From Microvirga sp. (GTDB taxonomy: Bacteria; Pseudomonadota; Alphaproteobacteria; Rhizobiales; Beijerinckiaceae), in assembly GCA_029266525.1 (NCBI GenBank), contig JAQSWQ010000002.1, forward strand, positions 1-64,000: 64,000 bases of DNA. The letters are read 5' to 3'. The notes under the pieces were generated by a model. That model worked only from the letters and a program-made list of their open reading frames with translations. It did no database searches and was not told the DNA's origin. Position 1 is the stretch's first letter; each line of letters starts with the position of its first letter. This document shows, one piece after another, positions 34,634-42,087 of the stretch. The position numbers and the translations under genes are program-made.

Positions 34634-36082
34634 CTACGGCGCGGCCGGGGCGCGGCGCCCGGGCCCGCCTTCGAGGCGTTCGGCCGGCACGGACAGAGGC
34701 CGTCGCGCCGCCTTGCCCTGCTCGCCGCCGAAATCCGCGCCGCGCGCAGCCTCTTCGAGCGGCTCAGGCCCCTTCCGCAGGAGCTTGGCGAGGTAGTAGC
34801 TGCCGAAGCCGAAGATAAAAGCGTAGACCACGACGAAGGTCGTAAGCGAGGTCGCAACCGCGCCGCGCGAGACCGGCGACACCGCGTCGGCGGTGCGCAG
34901 AAGGCCGTAGACGACATAAGGCTGGCGCCCGATCTCGGCCGTGTACCAGCCGAACAGCACCGCGCCGAAGCCGGACGGAGTCATCGCCATGGCGGCGCGC
35001 AGAAACCACTTGCTCTCGTAGAGCCCGCCCTTCCAGCGCAGCCACAGGCTCCACAGGCCGAGGCCGAGCATGGCGAAGCCGATCGCCACCATGATGCGGA
35101 AGGAGAAGAACACCGGCCAGACCGGCGGCCGCTGGTCGGGCGGCACGTCCTTCAGCCCGGGCACGACGCCGCCGAACTCGTGCGTGAGGATGTAGCTGCC
35201 GAGCTTCGGAATTCCGATCTCGTAATGGTTCTTTTCGGCCTTCTCGTCGGGGATGGCGAACAGCAGAAGCGGCATGTTGGCCCGCCGCTCCCAATTCGCC
35301 TCGATCGCGGCGAGCTTGGTCGGCTGCTCCTTGAGCACGTTGAGGCCGTGCAGGTCGCCGAGCACGATCTGGACCGGCGCGAAGATCGCGGCGAACCACA
35401 TCGCCATGGACAGCGAGCGTTGCGCGCCAATCACCTTCTCGGGCGGCTCCTCACGCGCCCGCAGGATCATCCACGCCGACATGCCGGCGACCGCGAAGGC
35501 GGTGGTGAGATATGCCGCCAGCACCATGTGGGCGAAGCGGTTGGGGAAGGACGGGTTGAAGACGATCTTCCACCAATCGACCGGCACTGCGATCCCATTC
35601 TGGATCGCGTGGCCGGCGGGCGTCTGCATCCAGGAATTGGCCGAGAGGATCCAGAACGCGGAGAGAAGCGTGCCGAGCGCCACCATGCAGGTGGCGAAGA
35701 AATGCAGCCGGTTTCCCACCCTTTCCCAGCCGAACAGCATGATGCCGAGGAAGGACGCTTCGAGGAAGAAGGCGGTGACGACCTCATAGGCGAGCAACGG
35801 GCCGACGACGTTGCCTGCGAATTCCGAGAAGCGCGACCAGTTGGTGCCGATCTGGTAGCTCAGCACGATCCCCGAGACGACGCCGAGGCCGAAGGAGACC
35901 GCAAAAACCTTGACCCAGAACTGAAACAGGTTGCGGTAGAGGAGATTGCCCGTGCGCAGCCACTGGAACTCGAGCGCCGCGAGCCAGCTCGCGAGCCCGA
36001 TGGTGAAGGCCGGGAAGATGATGTGGAACGAGATCGTGAACGCGAACTGGACGCGTGAGAGAAACAGCGCGTCGAGTTCCAT
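34634..36082 (-). CDS. cydA: Cytochrome bd ubiquinol oxidase subunit I (CIO type)
   Basis: A 482-residue, nine-helix inner-membrane subunit carrying haems b558, b595 and d. His20 in FHIIFPAFTIG is the family's N-terminal haem ligand. QIGTNWSRFSEFAGNVVGPLLAYEV, the GWYTAEIGRQPYVVYG motif and WLRWKGGL are all recognisable. The periplasmic Q loop is short, which marks the cyanide-insensitive CioA-like type rather than the long-loop E. coli form. It heads a three-gene operon cydA-cydB-small subunit. No promoter motif was recognised in the 41-bp gap to the preceding same-strand gene, so transcription may come through from further upstream. Confidence 0.94.
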   Translation of the reverse strand: MELDALFLSRVQFAFTISFHIIFPAFTIGLASWLAALEFQWLRTGNLLYRNLFQFWVKVFAVSFGLGVVSGIVLSYQIGTNWSRFSEFAGNVVGPLLAYEVVTAFFLEASFLGIMLFGWERVGNRLHFFATCMVALGTLLSAFWILSANSWMQTPAGHAIQNGIAVPVDWWKIVFNPSFPNRFAHMVLAAYLTTAFAVAGMSAWMILRAREEPPEKVIGAQRSLSMAMWFAAIFAPVQIVLGDLHGLNVLKEQPTKLAAIEANWERRANMPLLLFAIPDEKAEKNHYEIGIPKLGSYILTHEFGGVVPGLKDVPPDQRPPVWPVFFSFRIMVAIGFAMLGLGLWSLWLRWKGGLYESKWFLRAAMAMTPSGFGAVLFGWYTAEIGRQPYVVYGLLRTADAVSPVSRGAVATSLTTFVVVYAFIFGFGSYYLAKLLRKGPEPLEEAARGADFGGEQGKAARRPLSVPAERLEGGPGRRAPAAP

Positions 36083-36123
36083 GCCGCCCTCCGCCGAGGC
36101 TTCAGCTCCGGTCCTCCCGAAGC

Positions 36124-37038
36124 TTAGGCGGAAGCGCGCCGGGCGTCACCGGCGGCGCGCGCTCCCGCCGCAGCACGATACGGCGCAGCCGCGCGCGGCG
36201 TGAGCCCGGAGATGTTCATGTCGCGCAGCGCCTGGAACTCCACGATGTCGTGCGTGCAGAAGACGGCGATCGGCGCGCGCGGGTCCTGGTAGAGCTCGCG
36301 CAGGCGGGCCTGGTTGTGGAGGTGGAGCCCGTAGTCGACCGCCATCAGGCGCTGGTAGGCGCGCGTCGCCGCGGGGCAGCGGCGCTCGGGCCCGTCCATC
36401 TCGTGCCGGAAGAAATAGCTGTCGCCCGCGTGCAGGAGCCAGCCCCCGCCGGTGTCGATCGCGACGCCGCAATGGCCGGCGGTATGGCCGGGCAGCGAGA
36501 CGAGCAGGATCTCGGGCGGAAGGCCGCGCAGCCCGCGCACGGCCTCGAAGCCGAACCAGCGCTCCCCGCCGCTGCGGTAGCTGCGCCAGTTGCGCACGCC
36601 GTCGAGATGCCCCTTCGGATAGCGCCGCGTGTCGCGGAAGCCGGTCGCGCGCGAGGCGGCGTCGAGCTCGCGCTGCATCACATGGACCTCGGCCCAGGGG
36701 AAGTCCTCGAGGCCCCCGGTGTGGTCGAAATCAAGGTGCGTCATCACGATGTGGCGCACGTCCCACGTAGAGAAGCCGAGGCGCTCGATCTGGCTCATCG
36801 CCGTCAGCTCGGGATCGAACTGAATGTTGTCGAGCCAGATGAAGAAGGGGCTGATCCGCGCATGCGGATGGCGAACGTCCTTCATGCCGAAGCCGGTATC
36901 GACGAGGACGAGACCCTGGCCCGTCTCGATCAGCAGGCAGTGGCAGGCGAGCTTCGCGGTCGGGCCGGCGCTCACGCCGTCGAACAGGGCGCCGCCCAAA
37001 GGCGCCATGAGCCCGCAATTGAGATGATGAACCCGCAT
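36124..37038 (-). CDS. MBL-fold metallo-hydrolase with HxDxDH variant motif
   Basis: A 304-residue metallo-beta-lactamase fold hydrolase, cytoplasmic. The metal motif reads HLDFDHTGG (His101-Asp103-Asp105-His106), so the second His of the common HxHxDH motif is Asp. LPGHTAGHCGV (third His near 186) and HAGDSYF (later Asp) follow, and VFCTHD near the end provides the last His. Distant relatives include AHL lactonases (AttM/AiiA-like), but the variant motif means lactonase activity should not be assumed. The start ATG 37038 matches the family N-terminus (MRVHHLNCG). Neighbours are a serine hydrolase and cydA on the same strand. Confidence 0.83.
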   Translation of the reverse strand: MRVHHLNCGLMAPLGGALFDGVSAGPTAKLACHCLLIETGQGLVLVDTGFGMKDVRHPHARISPFFIWLDNIQFDPELTAMSQIERLGFSTWDVRHIVMTHLDFDHTGGLEDFPWAEVHVMQRELDAASRATGFRDTRRYPKGHLDGVRNWRSYRSGGERWFGFEAVRGLRGLPPEILLVSLPGHTAGHCGVAIDTGGGWLLHAGDSYFFRHEMDGPERRCPAATRAYQRLMAVDYGLHLHNQARLRELYQDPRAPIAVFCTHDIVEFQALRDMNISGLTPRAAAPYRAAAGARAAGDARRASA

Positions 37039-37093
37039 GCCCGCCTCTCCCGCGACGACGGAAAACGCGGCGGGCTCGGGGAAGGTTGCGCCC

Positions 37094-38128
37094 TTACTCG
37101 CCCGGGTGCGCAGCCACGATGAGGCGCAGAAGCTGGAGGAAGTGCGACGCGTTGAGCTCGACGAGGCTGTCATGCCGGTCGGCGGTCTGTGCCACGACGA
37201 GGCGCTTCGACGGAATCACGGCGACCGCCTGGCCGCGGAAGCCGAGCGCCGCGAAGCCGGGTCCGCCGAGACCCAAGTCGCTCGGCAGCTCCCACCACAT
37301 GTAGCCGTAGCCCATGGCCCAGGAAGCGTCGGACCAGCGCTTGGTCGACTCCTTCACCCAGGAGGACGGAACCACCTGCCTCCCGGCCCACGCACCCTCG
37401 TTGAGATACAGCAGGCCGAAACGCGCGAGATCCCGCGCGCTGAAGAGCATCACGTAGGCGGGGTGCTGCGACACCGACTCGTAGGTCAGCCTGCCGTCCC
37501 GCCAGCCCTCGTAATCCTCCATCCCGATCGGCCGGGCGATGCGCTTCTCGACCGCCTCGAAGATGCTCTCCCGCGTCAGGCGGGTATAGATCGTGCCAAG
37601 CGCGTTGAAGTCCCAGTTGTTGTAGTACCAGAACGCGCCGGGCGGGTGGCTGCCGCGCGGCGGTCGAGCGGCTCCCATGTCGCGCGTCTCGTAGGCCGCG
37701 CCGTGATAGACCCCGGAGCGCGACATCAGGAGGTCGCGGACCGTCGCCTCCCGCTCCTCCGTCGTGAGCCCGGGCTCGTTGTCCTGGATGCCCAGCTCCG
37801 CGAGCGTCCGCTTGAGATTGATGCGGCCCTCGGCGACGGCGATCCCGTAAAGCGCGCTCAGCACGCTCTTGCGCACCGAGGCCACGGCGACGGTTCGCGC
37901 TACGTCGCCCCAGGCGGCAACGACGCGACCGTCGTGCACCACCATGACGGCGGTCGGCCTCGTCGCGTGAAAACGCGCCTCGGCGATCCGCAGCCGCTCG
38001 GCGCTCCAGCCCGCGGGCGGGTCCGGGCCGGGCATCTCCCAGGTCTTGCCGGGAAAGGCCGCCTCGCCCGCCGCGAGCGGCGCTGAGACCAGGGCGAGCA
38101 GAAGCGCAAGGGCGGCGCGCATCGACAT
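37094..38128 (-). CDS. Exported serine hydrolase, beta-lactamase class C/esterase family
   Basis: A 344-residue protein with a signal peptide (residues 1-20, LALLLALVSAPLAA). The penicillin-recognising fold motifs are Ser84-Val-Arg-Lys87 (SxxK nucleophile), Tyr169-Asn170-Asn171 (YxN) and a C-terminal GFRGQ in place of KTG/HxG. Such proteins may be esterases, D-aminopeptidases or peptidoglycan-related enzymes rather than antibiotic-hydrolysing lactamases. The start ATG 38128 has a GGAAGGG site; a second ATG two codons later is possible. It is divergent from the toxin-antitoxin operon. Confidence 0.83.
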   Translation of the reverse strand: MSMRAALALLLALVSAPLAAGEAAFPGKTWEMPGPDPPAGWSAERLRIAEARFHATRPTAVMVVHDGRVVAAWGDVARTVAVASVRKSVLSALYGIAVAEGRINLKRTLAELGIQDNEPGLTTEEREATVRDLLMSRSGVYHGAAYETRDMGAARPPRGSHPPGAFWYYNNWDFNALGTIYTRLTRESIFEAVEKRIARPIGMEDYEGWRDGRLTYESVSQHPAYVMLFSARDLARFGLLYLNEGAWAGRQVVPSSWVKESTKRWSDASWAMGYGYMWWELPSDLGLGGPGFAALGFRGQAVAVIPSKRLVVAQTADRHDSLVELNASHFLQLLRLIVAAHPGE

Positions 38129-38335
38129 GTGAGCCCTTCCGGCGCTGGGCGATCCCCGATCATGACGGAACGGCAAGCGTCGGGGAAGGCTCGTCTGGTC
38201 CTCCTCCCGCTTGCGATCTGATCGAGGAAAATGACGAATGGCGCCGCCAGCAACCCGACCTCCCCTCGCGCTCCGGAGTCATCCGCCGCCTTGTCGAGCA
38301 CCCTCAAGCCGAAGCGCCGCCAGGGTGCATCTCTT

Positions 38336-38377
38336 TTGACGTGCGCCATTGACGCACGTGCGCTACTGGCGTATATA
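38336..38377 (+). promoter_or_regulatory. Toxin-antitoxin promoter with overlapping palindromic operator
   Basis: A near-consensus sigma70 promoter: -35 TTGACG at 38349-38354, 17-base spacer, -10 TATATA at 38372-38377. A perfect inverted repeat ACGTGCG-N7-CGCACGT (38339-38359) covers the -35 box and is a likely operator for the antitoxin or the toxin-antitoxin complex. A second TTGACG occurs at 38336-38341. Predicted transcription starts about 38384, immediately ahead of the TTG start codon. Confidence 0.75.
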
Positions 38378-38385
38378 AGCGCCCA

Positions 38386-38745
38386 TTGGCCGCCGCGCTC
38401 CACACCGTTGCCGAAACCGGCCCGTACCTCGCGGATGCCGCGAAGGCCGGGATCAGCGAGCAAGAGCTGCAGGACATCGTGAATGCGGTCGCAGCGAACC
38501 CGGATCAAGGCGATCTGGTCGTCGGCTCGGGCGGCGTTCGTAAGGCACGCATCGCGGCGCGCGGTAAGGGCAAGCGGGGCGGCTACCGGGTGATGATCGC
38601 CTATGTCGGCCCCGAAGCCCCGGCTTACCTTCTGGCCGTACTTGGCAAGGGTGACCGGGAGAACTTCACAAAGAGCGAAGTCGCTCAGATGAACACCATC
38701 ACGACGACCATCAAGCGGCACTGGCGAAAGAGGCAGAAACCATGA
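38386..38745 (+). CDS. RelE/HigB-like toxin of a type II toxin-antitoxin system
   Basis: A 119-residue protein of the RelE/ParE superfamily, HigB2-like branch, which normally cleaves ribosome-bound mRNA. The pattern HTVAETGPYLADA at the N-terminus, NPDQGDLVVGSGGVRKARIA in the middle and GYRVMIAY follow the family's fold. The C-terminus is basic (IKRHWRKRQK), as in active toxins. The start is TTG 38386, chosen because the conserved N-terminus begins there and no ATG or GTG is near. The stop overlaps the antitoxin start by ATGA. The toxin-first order is typical of HigBA systems. Confidence 0.85.
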   Translation: MAAALHTVAETGPYLADAAKAGISEQELQDIVNAVAANPDQGDLVVGSGGVRKARIAARGKGKRGGYRVMIAYVGPEAPAYLLAVLGKGDRENFTKSEVAQMNTITTTIKRHWRKRQKP

Positions 38746-39137
38746 GCACCTTCGACCGGGTAATGGCGGGCCTGAACGAGGCCCTTGAGCACGCTAAGGG
38801 TAATGAGGTCCCCGGCATGCGAGTGCATGTGCCGGATCAGCTCGACGTGGCCTCGATCCGCAAGCGGGCCGGGCTCTCTCAGGAGGCGTTCGCCAACACC
38901 ATCGGCGTGCCCGGCGGCACCCTCAAGAATTGGGAGCAGAAGCGGCGCCAGCCTGAAGGGTCGGCACGGGTGCTCCTAGCTATGCTGGATCGCAACCCCA
39001 GCGTGGTGGTTGAGATGCTTGGGGCACCGGCCGATGTTCCCGTTGATAAGCCCGCCGATACTGCAAGGAAGACCGCTCGGAACCGACAAAAACCTCCCGC
39101 CCGAACCAGGGCCCTTCGCGCACAGCCCGGCCATTGA
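38742..39137 (+). CDS. HigA-like helix-turn-helix antitoxin
   Basis: A 131-residue XRE-type DNA-binding antitoxin. The helix-turn-helix lies at about residues 38-75 (IRKRAGLSQEAFANTIGVPGGTLKNWEQKRRQP), given here in outline. LNEALEHAKG at the N-terminus is common in HigA2-like proteins. It neutralises the upstream toxin and probably represses the operon by binding the palindrome at 38339-38359. After about residue 95 the protein has a basic, low-complexity tail (PADTARKTARNRQKPPARTR), longer than most HigA proteins and possibly read-through into former non-coding sequence. The ATG overlaps the toxin stop. Confidence 0.88.
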   Translation: MSTFDRVMAGLNEALEHAKGNEVPGMRVHVPDQLDVASIRKRAGLSQEAFANTIGVPGGTLKNWEQKRRQPEGSARVLLAMLDRNPSVVVEMLGAPADVPVDKPADTARKTARNRQKPPARTRALRAQPGH

Positions 39138-39167
39138 TTCCGGTGACGGGGCCTTGACCGGGTCCCG

Positions 39168-39440
39168 TCACTTCCGTTTCGCCTCGGCCTCTTCGGCGTC
39201 GGCCTTTTGCTTTTCGTTGAGCCCATCGAGGTATTCGGCGTCCATCGCTCGATCAGCCGGATGAGCCGCTCGACCTCGTCCACCCCGCGATGCCGCAGTC
39301 CCGCGCGTAGTCCTTGATGGGCGCGCGCGGGATGTAGCCAGGCCCCCCGTCGCGCCCAATGGACGTTCTGTGGTCAGCGCGTCGAACGCTTCCAGGTAGA
39401 ACTCGCTTTCGGGGAGAAGCCTCGGCCGATCGGGCAGATC
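39168..39440 (-). pseudogene. Frameshifted prophage-like gene remnant
   Basis: On the minus strand three reading frames must be joined to give one protein-like sequence: LPESEFYLEAFDALTTERPLG, then GYIPRAPIKDYARDCGIAG, then DEVERLIRLI, then AMDAEYLDGLNEKQKADAEE. The order and style match small prophage genes that lie by tail-assembly genes in alphaproteobacteria (a ...IPxxxIxxYA...GI...Fxxlir.MD pattern). At least three single-base indels are needed, one in a run of six Gs. The 5' end runs into a palindromic repeat, with no start codon. I regard it as a decayed fragment; the exact family name is uncertain. Confidence 0.7.
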
Positions 39441-39467
39441 AGCCTCGGCCAAGAGACCCCACCCCTG

Positions 39468-39490
39468 CCCCTCCCGCCAAGGGGGAGGGG
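39468..39490. repeat. CCCCTCCC palindrome at the topoisomerase gene end
   Basis: CCCCTCCC (39468-39475) pairs with GGGAGGGG (39483-39490) across a 7-base loop. It is a half copy of the bipartite repeat at 3634 and 6757. It lies 3 bases beyond the topoisomerase stop, so it may serve as that gene's terminator, and it truncates the prophage-like remnant. Confidence 0.7.
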
Positions 39491-39492
39491 AC

Positions 39493-40713
39493 TTAAGCCC
39501 GCGCCTCGGCTTGCGCGGTTCGCGAGAGGCGAGCCTTCCGCCCGACGGCGCTCTTCTTGGCTCGCTTCGATTTCTTCGCCTTGCCCTTCCCACCCTCGAG
39601 CAGCGCGACGCTGTCCTCGAGCTTGTCCTTCAGCGTGCGCTTCAGGCGCGCCTCGAGGAAGGTCAGGACAGCGGCCTCCTCGGGCCGCAGGTCCGGCAGG
39701 TTCTCGCGCAGCTCGGCTTCGACCTCGCCCTTGATCTGGAAGAGCAGCTGGCCTTCGGCATAGGCCGTCAGCACCTCCGGATGGACGTAGCATTTACGGC
39801 AGATGGTCGGCGTGTTGCCGAGGCGCGAGGCGACGCGCTCGATCGCCGCCTTTACGTTCTTCTTGAGCGCCGCCTTGGTGTCGAAGTCCTGGAACTCCTG
39901 CAGCGCCATGGCGGCAAGCACAGTGCCTTGCCAGGTGCGGAAGTCCTTCGCCGTGATGTCGCGGCCGGTGATCTCGCGCAGATAGGCGTTCACGTCGGAA
40001 GACGTGACGTCGCGGTGCTCGCCGTCCTCGTCGACATAGCCGAACAGCTCCTGCCCGGGCAGGTCCTGACAAGCGCGCACGATCTTGGCGATGCGCCGGT
40101 CCTTCACCTGCAGGCGCCAGACCTTGCCGCTCTTGCCCTTGAACTCGAAGCGCAGCTCGGAGCCGTTCACCTTCACATGCCGGTTCTTGAGGGTCGTGAG
40201 GCCATAGCTCTTGTTCTGCTTCGCGTAGTCGTCGTTGCCGACGCGGATCAGCGTCGACTCGAGAAGGTGCACCACAGTGGCCAGCACCTTCTCGCGCGGC
40301 AGGCCGGGCAGGGCCATGTGCTCGGCGAGCTTCGCTCGCACCGCCGGCAGCGCCTTCGCGAATTCGAGCATGTGCTCGTATTTCGTGCTCTCGCGGACGG
40401 CGCGGAAATCGGGGTGGTAGCGGTACTGCTTGCGGCCTCTCGCATCGCGGCCCGTGGCCTGGATGTGGCCGTTCGGCTTCCGGCAGATCCAGACGTCGGT
40501 GTAGGCGGGCGGGATGGCGAGCTTGCGGATGCGCTTCAGCGTCGCCTCGTCCTCGACCTTGGCCCCGCCCGGGCCGATGTAGGTGAAGCCCTTGCCGGCC
40601 TTCTTGCGGCGTATGCCGGGCTCCTCGTCGGAGACGTAGGTCAGCCCCACGCTCTCGGCCGCATCGCGCGGGTCGACGATGGCCTCGGCGGACAGGGACG
40701 GATCGAGGAGCAT
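39493..40713 (-). CDS. DNA topoisomerase IB (poxvirus-like)
   Basis: A 406-residue type IB topoisomerase that relaxes DNA by a 3'-phosphotyrosine link. The N-terminal domain (to about residue 100) contains GKGFTYIGPGG and IPPAYTDVWIC. The catalytic domain has STLIRVGNDDYAKQNKSYGL with the first catalytic Arg, GKVWRLQVKD with the Lys region, FRTWQGT with the second Arg, and the nucleophile Tyr309 in CRKCYVHPE. The Lys/Arg-rich C-terminal tail is not conserved. Such enzymes occur in many alphaproteobacteria in addition to TopA and gyrase, often under stress control. A GGAAC-N17-GGTT promoter-like site lies 30-55 bp upstream. Confidence 0.92.
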   Translation of the reverse strand: MLLDPSLSAEAIVDPRDAAESVGLTYVSDEEPGIRRKKAGKGFTYIGPGGAKVEDEATLKRIRKLAIPPAYTDVWICRKPNGHIQATGRDARGRKQYRYHPDFRAVRESTKYEHMLEFAKALPAVRAKLAEHMALPGLPREKVLATVVHLLESTLIRVGNDDYAKQNKSYGLTTLKNRHVKVNGSELRFEFKGKSGKVWRLQVKDRRIAKIVRACQDLPGQELFGYVDEDGEHRDVTSSDVNAYLREITGRDITAKDFRTWQGTVLAAMALQEFQDFDTKAALKKNVKAAIERVASRLGNTPTICRKCYVHPEVLTAYAEGQLLFQIKGEVEAELRENLPDLRPEEAAVLTFLEARLKRTLKDKLEDSVALLEGGKGKAKKSKRAKKSAVGRKARLSRTAQAEARA

Positions 40714-40742
40714 GGGGCTGGGACTCTCGTAGGGCGGTCGTC

Positions 40743-40768
40743 AACCGGTCCGGAAGGAGGAAGGTTCC
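40743..40768 (-). promoter_or_regulatory. Candidate EcfG promoter for topoisomerase IB
   Basis: On the minus strand GGAAC (40768-40764), 17 bases, GGTT (40746-40743). It fits the GGAAC-N19-TT form of the rhizobial stress-promoter rule, with one mismatch in CGTT. The distance to the ATG at 40713 is suitable. Confidence 0.45.
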
Positions 40769-40778
40769 GTAAGGGCGA

Positions 40779-41052
40779 TCAAGCCGCGCGGCGGTCGTTG
40801 CGGATCTCGAGGAATAGGATCGTGCCGCTGAGCGCGAGCGACAGCGAGTTGAAGACGATCAGGGGCAGCGCGCCGATGACGAAGCCGTAGGCGGATCCAG
40901 AGCACGAAGGCCGTCACGGTCACCATGTACATGCGCTTCGAGATCGCCGCGGTGTCGCCCTCGCGGATCGCCTTCATCACCTGCGGCACGAAGCTCGAGG
41001 TCGACAGAAGCCCTGCAATCGATCCCAGCACCGTCGGCAGCCAATGCTCCAT
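40779..41052 (-). pseudogene. SemiSWEET-type sugar transporter, single-base frameshift
   Basis: SemiSWEETs are about 90-residue, three-helix, PQ-loop sugar uniporters that work as dimers. The first part reads MEHWLPTVLGSIAGLLSTSS, then FVPQVMKAIREGDTAAISKR and MYMVTVTAFVLWI, matching helix one, the PQ motif and helix two. The frame is then lost. Removing one C (or G on the plus strand) near 40893 restores AYGFVIGALPLIVFNSLSLA and ILFLEIRNDRRAA, the rest of helix two and helix three, with the usual N-terminal start and a stop at 40779. Either the gene is recently broken or the base is a sequencing error. ATG 41052 has a GGAGAGGG site. Confidence 0.75.
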
Positions 41053-41146
41053 CGCCCTCTCCGCTCGCTCCGCCGGCCAGCACGGGAGCGCGGCCGCGCG
41101 GCGCACAAGGTTCCCGCGCCCTTCCTCTCCCTCCGCGCGAGAAGGA

Positions 41147-42087
41147 TTAAAATATTACAGCTCTTCGTATCGGGTGGGTACTATCAAAGGTCGTCTCAAA
41201 GACCTTTAAGAGCTCTCGAGTGAAGTGGTGGACTTCGTTCTTCAACTCTCGAAAGAGTGGATCGCTTCGCTCAGAACGCTTCAGCCTTTTGAGCCTTTCA
41301 CGAACTGATGCGTTTTCCAGTTTTTCCAGGAATCTGTCGTAGCTGGCCCACACTCTCTCAAGGTTTGCAGTTCCACAAATCCTGTTCATTCGCTGCATTA
41401 CGGGAAGGTCAAATAGTTCTTCTAGTAATTCTATTTTTCTTTCCCGATCACGATCAGCTGTGACAGCTACACTGAAAAGGCCACTTGCATAAAGTAGCTT
41501 GCGTGAAAAAATGAGCTTTATATTTCGAATATCCCAGGGTTTCGGACTTCTCCCTTCGGTAGTTTTGAATTCATAATCCACCGCTATCGTCCGATAATAA
41601 CGGATCACGTCGTTAAGAAGAAACAGAGCAAGTTGGTGATCGGTCATCTCCTCGGAGATATATCGCTCCAACATGGAGCGCCTAAGTTTTCGTAGCCCCT
41701 CCGCATTAAACATCCACTCTCCCTCTAGAAGAAACAACATTCTACGAGTTATCTTGAGATTCGTATCATTCTCCCCTCCAATATTTTGTAACATTGACTC
41801 TGGCGTTTCGACGTTGGCGAAAGCGCCGCCTTCCGCGGGCTCGACAGGGACGATCGTTGCAATCAGATCCTTTGCTTCCTTAATCCACGACGCCGCAGGG
41901 TCACCTGGATCCCGCGGTAGGTGGTCGGTGACGATAAAGAAGTCGATATCCGACTCCGCCGACGCTTCGCGGCGAGCGTATGACAAGTAAGAACTATGTT
42001 TGCGCTAGGTACCACCGGCTCTAATACCGCCCTGAGAGCCTTCAACTTCTTGTTTGAATGCTCCTTAGCTCGTTCTGTCGCTGTCAT
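41147..42087 (-). pseudogene. Nucleotidyltransferase-fold gene with an apparent frameshift
   Basis: The 3' frame (41147-41986) encodes SYARREASAESDIDFFIV, the nucleotidyltransferase GS-x-SDID motif, then a helical C-terminal domain with LFLLNDVIRYYRTIAVDYEFK and RNIKLIFSRKLLYASG, known from uncharacterised NTase proteins. The family's upstream part, MTATERAKEHSNKKLKALRA and PSANIVLT, lies in the frame of the neighbouring HD gene; joining the two near 41985 needs one inserted base. A possible start is ATG 42087 with AGGA upstream. The codon use and base composition are markedly AT-richer than the surroundings, a sign of transfer. Product function is unknown; a broken gene, an error or a joint HD-NTase polypeptide are all possible. 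Confidence 0.7.

Noticed and set aside
39168-39593. Intact 141-residue minus-strand protein
   Set aside because: Its middle part is out of frame with the conserved pattern and its start region is a palindromic repeat overlapping the topoisomerase end.
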